In this document: positions 52,199-56,200 of the stretch, in pieces
How positions within the stretch are numbered: position 1 is the stretch's first letter
How the letters are laid out: each line of letters starts with the position of its first letter
Assembly (NCBI GenBank): GCA_903851365.1
Contig: CAINOB010000092.1
Location: 1-56,200 of the forward strand
Length of the DNA: 56,200 bases
Origin: an uncultured Bacteroidota bacterium
Lineage (GTDB): Bacteria > Bacteroidota > Bacteroidia > Bacteroidales > UBA12481
Reading direction: 5' to 3'
Position numbers and translations under genes: made by a program
Notes under the pieces: generated by a model
Told to the model about the DNA's origin: nothing
Seen by the model: only the letters and a program-made list of their open reading frames with translations
Databases searched by the model: none

Positions 52199-53581
52199 AT
52201 GCCCAAAGTATATATAGAGACCTATGGCTGTCAAATGAATGTTGCCGACAGTGAGACGGTCGCATCAATATTAGCTAAAAGCGGTTATGAATTAACGGAC
52301 AACATGCATACTGCCGACGTTGTGCTGGTAAATACCTGCTCTGTCAGGGAGAATGCTGAGACCCGGGTTTACGGCAGGCTGGCCGTATTTCGCCAGTTAC
52401 GCAAGGCAAATCCTGATGTGATCGTTGGAGTTTTGGGTTGCATGGCCGAACGGGTTAAGGAGAATCTGATCACAAAACAAGGGGTTGACCTGGTTGCGGG
52501 ACCTGATTCCTACCGTACCTTGCCTGAGCTTCTCTCAAAAACATCATCAGGAGGTAAAGCTATTGATGTTGAACTCAGTACAGAAGAGACTTACGCTGGT
52601 ATATGCCCGACAAGGCTCGAAAGCAATGGAATATCAGGATTTGTGTCCATTACCAGGGGTTGCAATAATTTTTGCACCTATTGTATTGTGCCATATACCC
52701 GTGGCCGGGAGCGCAGCCGCGATCCGAAGGATATAATTACGGAAGCGCTGGACCTTCAATCCAGAGGGTATAAAGAGCTTACGTTGTTGGGACAGAATGT
52801 TAATTCTTACGCCTTTAATGAGACGAGACACGAGACACGAGACACGAGACACGAAACCCAAAACCCGATACCCGATACCCGAAACCTGACACCCGATACC
52901 TGGAGCTTTCCGAGGTTATTGGAGGAGGTTGCGCTGGCGGTGCCGGGCATGCGAATCCGGTTTACGACATCACATCCGAAGGACATGTCGGACGAAACGC
53001 TACGGGTGATTGCCCGGAATTCAAATATCTGCAGACATATTCACCTGCCTGTCCAATCGGGCAGCAATCGGATACTGAAATTGATGAACCGCAAGTACGA
53101 TCGCGACTGGTATTTGAGCAGGATACGCATGATCCGGGAGGTACTTCCGGACTGTGGAATCACGACAGATGTCTTTTGCGGGTTCCCGAGTGAGACCGAC
53201 GACGATCATCAGGATAGCCTTGCTTTAATGAAAGAGGTAAGATTTGATTTTGCCTTTATGTTTAAATATTCTGAGAGGCCAGGCACCTATGCAGCTGATC
53301 ATCTGCCTGATGATGTTGACGAGGAGGTTAAATCGGCCCGTTTGCAGGAAATCATATCCCTTCAGGGGGAGATCGGATTGGCCAGTAACCGGAGTGATAT
53401 CGGAAAAGTTTTTGATGTTTTGGCTGAGGGAACTTCCAAGAAATCAAAGGTTCAGCTTTATGGCCGGAATCAGCAGAATAAGGTGATTGTTTTCCCGATG
53501 GAAGATAAAAAACCCGGCGATATTGTCCGGGTTGTTGTTACCGATTGCACCGGTGCGACGCTAAAGGGCGATCGGGTATAG
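52199..53581 (+). CDS. miaB: tRNA-2-methylthio-N6-dimethylallyladenosine synthase MiaB
   Basis: 460 residues from ATG 52199 (MPKVYIETYGCQMNVADSE); an upstream TTG is rejected. MiaB adds a methylthio group to i6A37 of tRNA. Cluster-binding cysteines in the N-terminal domain are in YGCQMN, NTCSVRE and LGCMAER. The radical SAM CxxxCxxC is in RGCNNFCTYCIVPYTRGRE. The TRAM domain ends the chain. After QNVNSYAFN an insert of about 27 residues (NETRHETRDTRHETQNPIPD and on), encoded by a 7-bp satellite, lengthens a loop before FPRLLEEVALAVPGMRIRF. No radical SAM residue is lost. Confidence 0.96.
   Translation: MPKVYIETYGCQMNVADSETVASILAKSGYELTDNMHTADVVLVNTCSVRENAETRVYGRLAVFRQLRKANPDVIVGVLGCMAERVKENLITKQGVDLVAGPDSYRTLPELLSKTSSGGKAIDVELSTEETYAGICPTRLESNGISGFVSITRGCNNFCTYCIVPYTRGRERSRDPKDIITEALDLQSRGYKELTLLGQNVNSYAFNETRHETRDTRHETQNPIPDTRNLTPDTWSFPRLLEEVALAVPGMRIRFTTSHPKDMSDETLRVIARNSNICRHIHLPVQSGSNRILKLMNRKYDRDWYLSRIRMIREVLPDCGITTDVFCGFPSETDDDHQDSLALMKEVRFDFAFMFKYSERPGTYAADHLPDDVDEEVKSARLQEIISLQGEIGLASNRSDIGKVFDVLAEGTSKKSKVQLYGRNQQNKVIVFPMEDKKPGDIVRVVVTDCTGATLKGDRV
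52819..52903. repeat. 7-bp satellite inside miaB
   Basis: Units GACACGA, then CCCGATA/CCCGAAA, all with a 7-bp period. In miaB it encodes HETRDTRHET followed by NPIPDTRNLTPD. It is the same unit, in the same direction relative to transcription, as the array in the anti-sigma-like gene. Reading frame is kept. Confidence 0.9.
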
Positions 53582-53594
53582 GTAAAAAGACAAA

Positions 53595-53613
53595 GGGCGG
53601 AAATTATCCGCCC
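53595..53613 (-). terminator. Terminator for the LruC protein gene, perhaps bidirectional
   Basis: A perfect 7-bp stem GGGCGGA against TCCGCCC with a 5-base loop. On the minus strand it is followed by TTTGTCTTTTT, a U-rich tract, so it ends the gene at 53641. It also lies 14 bp after the miaB stop on the plus strand, where there is no U run. Confidence 0.7.
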
Positions 53614-53640
53614 ATTCGTCAACAAAACAACAATGAAATC

Positions 53641-56200
53641 TTATTTTTTCTGATAGATCATAGAGGCTGACCTATATCCGGGAAGGTTTTTATACCAATC
53701 AGGATATTGTGTACCGGCGCTCTGAACCCAATCGGCAAAGTGCAGGTAAGCTTTCAGGATCGATGCTTTTTCAATCGGATAATCGAAGTTTTCGTACAGG
53801 CTCAATGCCCATGGGGCGTTGTTTGAAGTCCTGTAGTAACGGCCCTGAGCTGGGTTCGAGTTATCTTCGAGGGTTCCGAACAAACTCATATCAGCTAAGC
53901 TGGTAGGAGCGTAATCAGGTAGATGTACTTCTTTTCCTCTGACCATGTTTACGATGATGAACGGATTGAAGTGTTCAAGATCCAAGGCTTCAGCTGAATA
54001 AGTATTAGGAGTATATACGATGTGAATATTGATCGTGGTCGGCTGAACATAATTAGCGCCTGGGGTGGTATTGAAACCTGAACCTGACAGCGGGTTAGCG
54101 AAGAGATCAAATGCATTGTCAAATACGATAACAACCGGTTTTGCCTGATTGGCTTCCAAACCGTTTTCAGCCAGGGTAATATAGTGCTGGGTCAGATCGC
54201 TTCCGGTAACGGTGATTGCAGATGACGGGATAATGCTATTGGCAAACTGGAAACCGAATCCGTTGTGTAAAGCAGCACCTGAAGCACGCAACACGAAAGT
54301 TGCAAAGGTTTCGACCAGCTGGTTTGCTCCGTTGGTAACCGTTTTGAAGGAGTAGTCAACAACGACGTCATTCATGTCATAGTCACCTTTTGCAGGCCAG
54401 AGATCTTCGAAGGCGACAGTACCATTGCCGGTAGCTGGCATAAAGGTGTTAAAGGCCCGTGTAGGATCGGTAGGATATTCATCTTCAGGATCAACAACGC
54501 CGTCACCATCGGTATCAGGACTGGTAAGAGTATAAGCTGCAACTCCGGTATCGCTATTTGTATATCCGGTTTTGAAGGCAATAGCTTTCAGTGTTTGTCC
54601 GGTATTTACCTGAACAGGTGTTGAATAGATGATTCCGGTTGCCTGAGTCGGTTCTGAACCATCGGTAGTGTAACGAACTACTGTTCCGGTAGTTGACTCG
54701 CTGATAGTAATCCGCTGCGGGCGATCGATGTTGCTTGCCGGTGGGTTAAATGAAGGAGTGGCACATTTCAGAACATAGTTGTCGGAAGCTACGCCGCTAT
54801 CCAGGAGACCATCTTTGTAAGCAATAGCTTTCAGATTGGTGGTTGCTGACAGAGTAACTGCGGCACTGTAAACTGTTCCGGTTGTTGCTGTCGGTAAGGT
54901 ACCGTCGGTTGTGTAACGGATGGATGCGCCTGCAGTTGCGGAAGCGATAGTTACAGACTGGTCATTGTTAAAGGTTCCACCTGCGGGAGTGAAAGTCGGG
55001 GTAGCAACAGTGACCAATTGAATATTAAAGGTACCTGATAAGATAATACTGTTTGTCAATCCGGTTTTGATTGCGATTGCCTTAATAGTGGCAGTCGAAG
55101 CAAGAGTGACCGGAGTGGTGTAAACAGTTGAAGATGCAGAAGGAGTGGAACCATCGGTAGTATAATAGATAGTAGCTCCGCTGGTTGTAGTAGTGATAGT
55201 AATATTCTGGATGGTTGTGAAAGTACCAGGAATCGGGCTGAAAGCAGGGGTTGCAACGCGGATAGCATAAACTGCGGTTGAAACTCCACTATCAAGCATA
55301 CCTGATTTGTAAGCGATTGCTTTGAGAGTTTCGTTTGCACTTACGGTTACTGCACCGGTATAAATTGTTCCTGCAGAAGCACTCGGGGTAGTTCCATCGG
55401 TGGTAAAGCGGATCGTTGCTCCACTTGTTGCTGAGCTGATTTCCACTGACTGATCGCCGGTATAGGTACCAGCAGCCGGGGTGAAGGAAGGAGTTTCAAC
55501 GGTGAGCAGGTTGATCGTGAAGGTTGCTGTAGCAACATCGCTATCGGTTAAGCCTGATTTGTAAGCCATTGCTTTAACGGTAGCGGTTGCGCCAACTTCG
55601 AAGGCGGTGCTGTAAACGTTACCATTTGAGGAAGTTGGTGTGCTGCCATCGGTGGTATAACGGATGGTTGCGCCAACAGTAGTGGTAGATAATGACACGC
55701 TCTGAACCGTGTTATAAGTTCCGGCACTCGGAGTGATTACCGGGGTGGCAACTTTGATAGTATAAGCAGCTGAAGCCACATTACTATCGAGCATACCTGA
55801 TTTGGTAGCGATTGCTTTCAGTGTGGTATTTGAGTTAACAGTAACTGCACTTGAATAAACTGTTCCGTTTGAAGCAGTCGGGGTGGTACCGTCGGTGGTG
55901 TAACGGATAGTTGCACCGGTTGTGTTTGAAGTGATTGCTACAGACTGAGCTGAAGTATAAGTTCCAGCTGCAGGGGTGAATGAAGGATCAGCAACGGTAA
56001 GAAGATTGATGGTATAGGTGGCAGAGGAGACATCGCTGTCGTTCATGCCGGTTTTATATGCGATAGCTTTGATCGTTGTTGTTGCGTTAACTGCTATAGC
56101 AGCACTGTAGATAGTTCCGGTTGAAGCGGTCGGCGTGCTGCCATCAGTAGTGTAGCGGATAGTTGCACCGGTAGTGGTTGAAGCCAGTGTCACACTTTGT
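53641..56200 (-). CDS. Repeat protein with chitobiase C-terminal-type modules and LruC domain, 5' end outside window
   Basis: The frame is open to the window edge; 853 codons are visible. Six complete and one partial Ig-like modules of 81-84 residues (nt 54520-56200) read A-T-P-x-F-x-P-x-x-G-T, GATIRYTTDGSTPT, V-Y-S, LKAIAYKSG and D-S-x-V, the CHB_HEX_C_1 family. They alternate in end sequence: one kind ends NLLTV, the other IKV or IRV. The final 292 residues are an LruC domain: DTDGDGVVDPEDEYPTDPTR, LWPAKGDYDMNDVVVDYSF, and ending SMIYQKK. Probably exported and surface-located. Its start is not in this window. Confidence 0.9.
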   Translation of the reverse strand, partial: QSVTLASTTTGATIRYTTDGSTPTASTGTIYSAAIAVNATTTIKAIAYKTGMNDSDVSSATYTINLLTVADPSFTPAAGTYTSAQSVAITSNTTGATIRYTTDGTTPTASNGTVYSSAVTVNSNTTLKAIATKSGMLDSNVASAAYTIKVATPVITPSAGTYNTVQSVSLSTTTVGATIRYTTDGSTPTSSNGNVYSTAFEVGATATVKAMAYKSGLTDSDVATATFTINLLTVETPSFTPAAGTYTGDQSVEISSATSGATIRFTTDGTTPSASAGTIYTGAVTVSANETLKAIAYKSGMLDSGVSTAVYAIRVATPAFSPIPGTFTTIQNITITTTTSGATIYYTTDGSTPSASSTVYTTPVTLASTATIKAIAIKTGLTNSIILSGTFNIQLVTVATPTFTPAGGTFNNDQSVTIASATAGASIRYTTDGTLPTATTGTVYSAAVTLSATTNLKAIAYKDGLLDSGVASDNYVLKCATPSFNPPASNIDRPQRITISESTTGTVVRYTTDGSEPTQATGIIYSTPVQVNTGQTLKAIAFKTGYTNSDTGVAAYTLTSPDTDGDGVVDPEDEYPTDPTRAFNTFMPATGNGTVAFEDLWPAKGDYDMNDVVVDYSFKTVTNGANQLVETFATFVLRASGAALHNGFGFQFANSIIPSSAITVTGSDLTQHYITLAENGLEANQAKPVVIVFDNAFDLFANPLSGSGFNTTPGANYVQPTTINIHIVYTPNTYSAEALDLEHFNPFIIVNMVRGKEVHLPDYAPTSLADMSLFGTLEDNSNPAQGRYYRTSNNAPWALSLYENFDYPIEKASILKAYLHFADWVQSAGTQYPDWYKNLPGYRSASMIYQKK
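54520..56193 (-). repeat. Tandem Ig-like module repeats, with a two-module super-unit
   Basis: Modules alternate 81 and 83-84 residues with different linkers, so the true repeat is about 165 residues (about 495 bp). Three super-units are seen before the LruC domain. Third positions differ between modules, so the repeats are not a recent identical amplification. Confidence 0.8.

Overview
The window looks like part of a Bacteroidota chromosome, probably class Bacteroidia. The evidence is the murF-less division and cell wall cluster running from mraZ to ftsZ, lipoproteins of Bacteroidota-type families (DUF4249-like, DUF4382, FISUMP, LruC, DUF3863), Bacteroidota-style promoters (TTG, about 19-20 bp, TAnnTTTG) where a promoter can be seen, a predicted glycine-lipid acyltransferase pair, and a long-form PurF-like amidotransferase. 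Nearly every gene lies on the minus strand. Only 47.8-49.8 kb and miaB (52.2-53.6 kb) are on the plus strand. No tRNA, rRNA, CRISPR array, transposase or integrase was seen, and no stretch over 300 bases lacks a gene.

Layout. (1) 1-1015: the N-terminal part of gltB breaks off near position 510 and runs into two small phage-like reading frames, a chimeric or insertion junction. (2) 1.1-10.7 kb: an envelope block of secreted and lipoproteins (PKD, FISUMP, DUF4249-like, DUF3863-like, a four-module glycogen-binding-like protein, a two-DTG aspartic protease). (3) 10.8-20.5 kb: the iron-sulfur repair protein Ric with a well-defined promoter and operator, a run of small membrane and lipoprotein genes with an epimerase, a c-type heme protein, UspA, a glycine-rich RRM protein with promoter and terminator, an SGNH hydrolase and a TonB-dependent receptor. 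(4) 20.5-27.3 kb: two large PAS/GAF histidine kinases flanking an Omp85-like barrel. (5) 27.4-31.0 kb: dnaG, a zinc-finger anti-sigma-like membrane protein and a sigma-region-2 protein. (6) 31.0-47.7 kb: mraZ-rsmH-ftsL-ftsI-murE-mraY-murD-ftsW-murG-murC-ftsQ-ftsA-ftsZ followed by a second, diverged ftsZ. (7) 47.8-56.2 kb: the GlsA/GlsB-like acyltransferase pair, a convergent PurF-like gene with a SPOR protein, miaB, and the 3' part of a large repeat protein ending in an LruC domain.

The division cluster makes lipid II from UDP-MurNAc onward (murC, murD, murE, mraY, murG), polymerises and cross-links it at the septum (ftsW, ftsI, with ftsL and ftsQ), and positions the machinery through ftsA and ftsZ. 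Genes overlap or lie within 30 bp of each other from mraZ to the sigma-like gene. Two MraZ boxes sit inside the mraZ promoter, so the whole string is probably under MraZ autoregulation.

The most unusual signals are the tandem ftsZ pair with different C-terminal tails and a changed GTP-binding loop in the second copy, and dispersed 7-bp satellites that are stop-free in every frame. The satellites lie in-frame inside miaB and the anti-sigma-like gene and supply the end of MurE. A separate hairpin repeat supplies the C-terminus of MurG.
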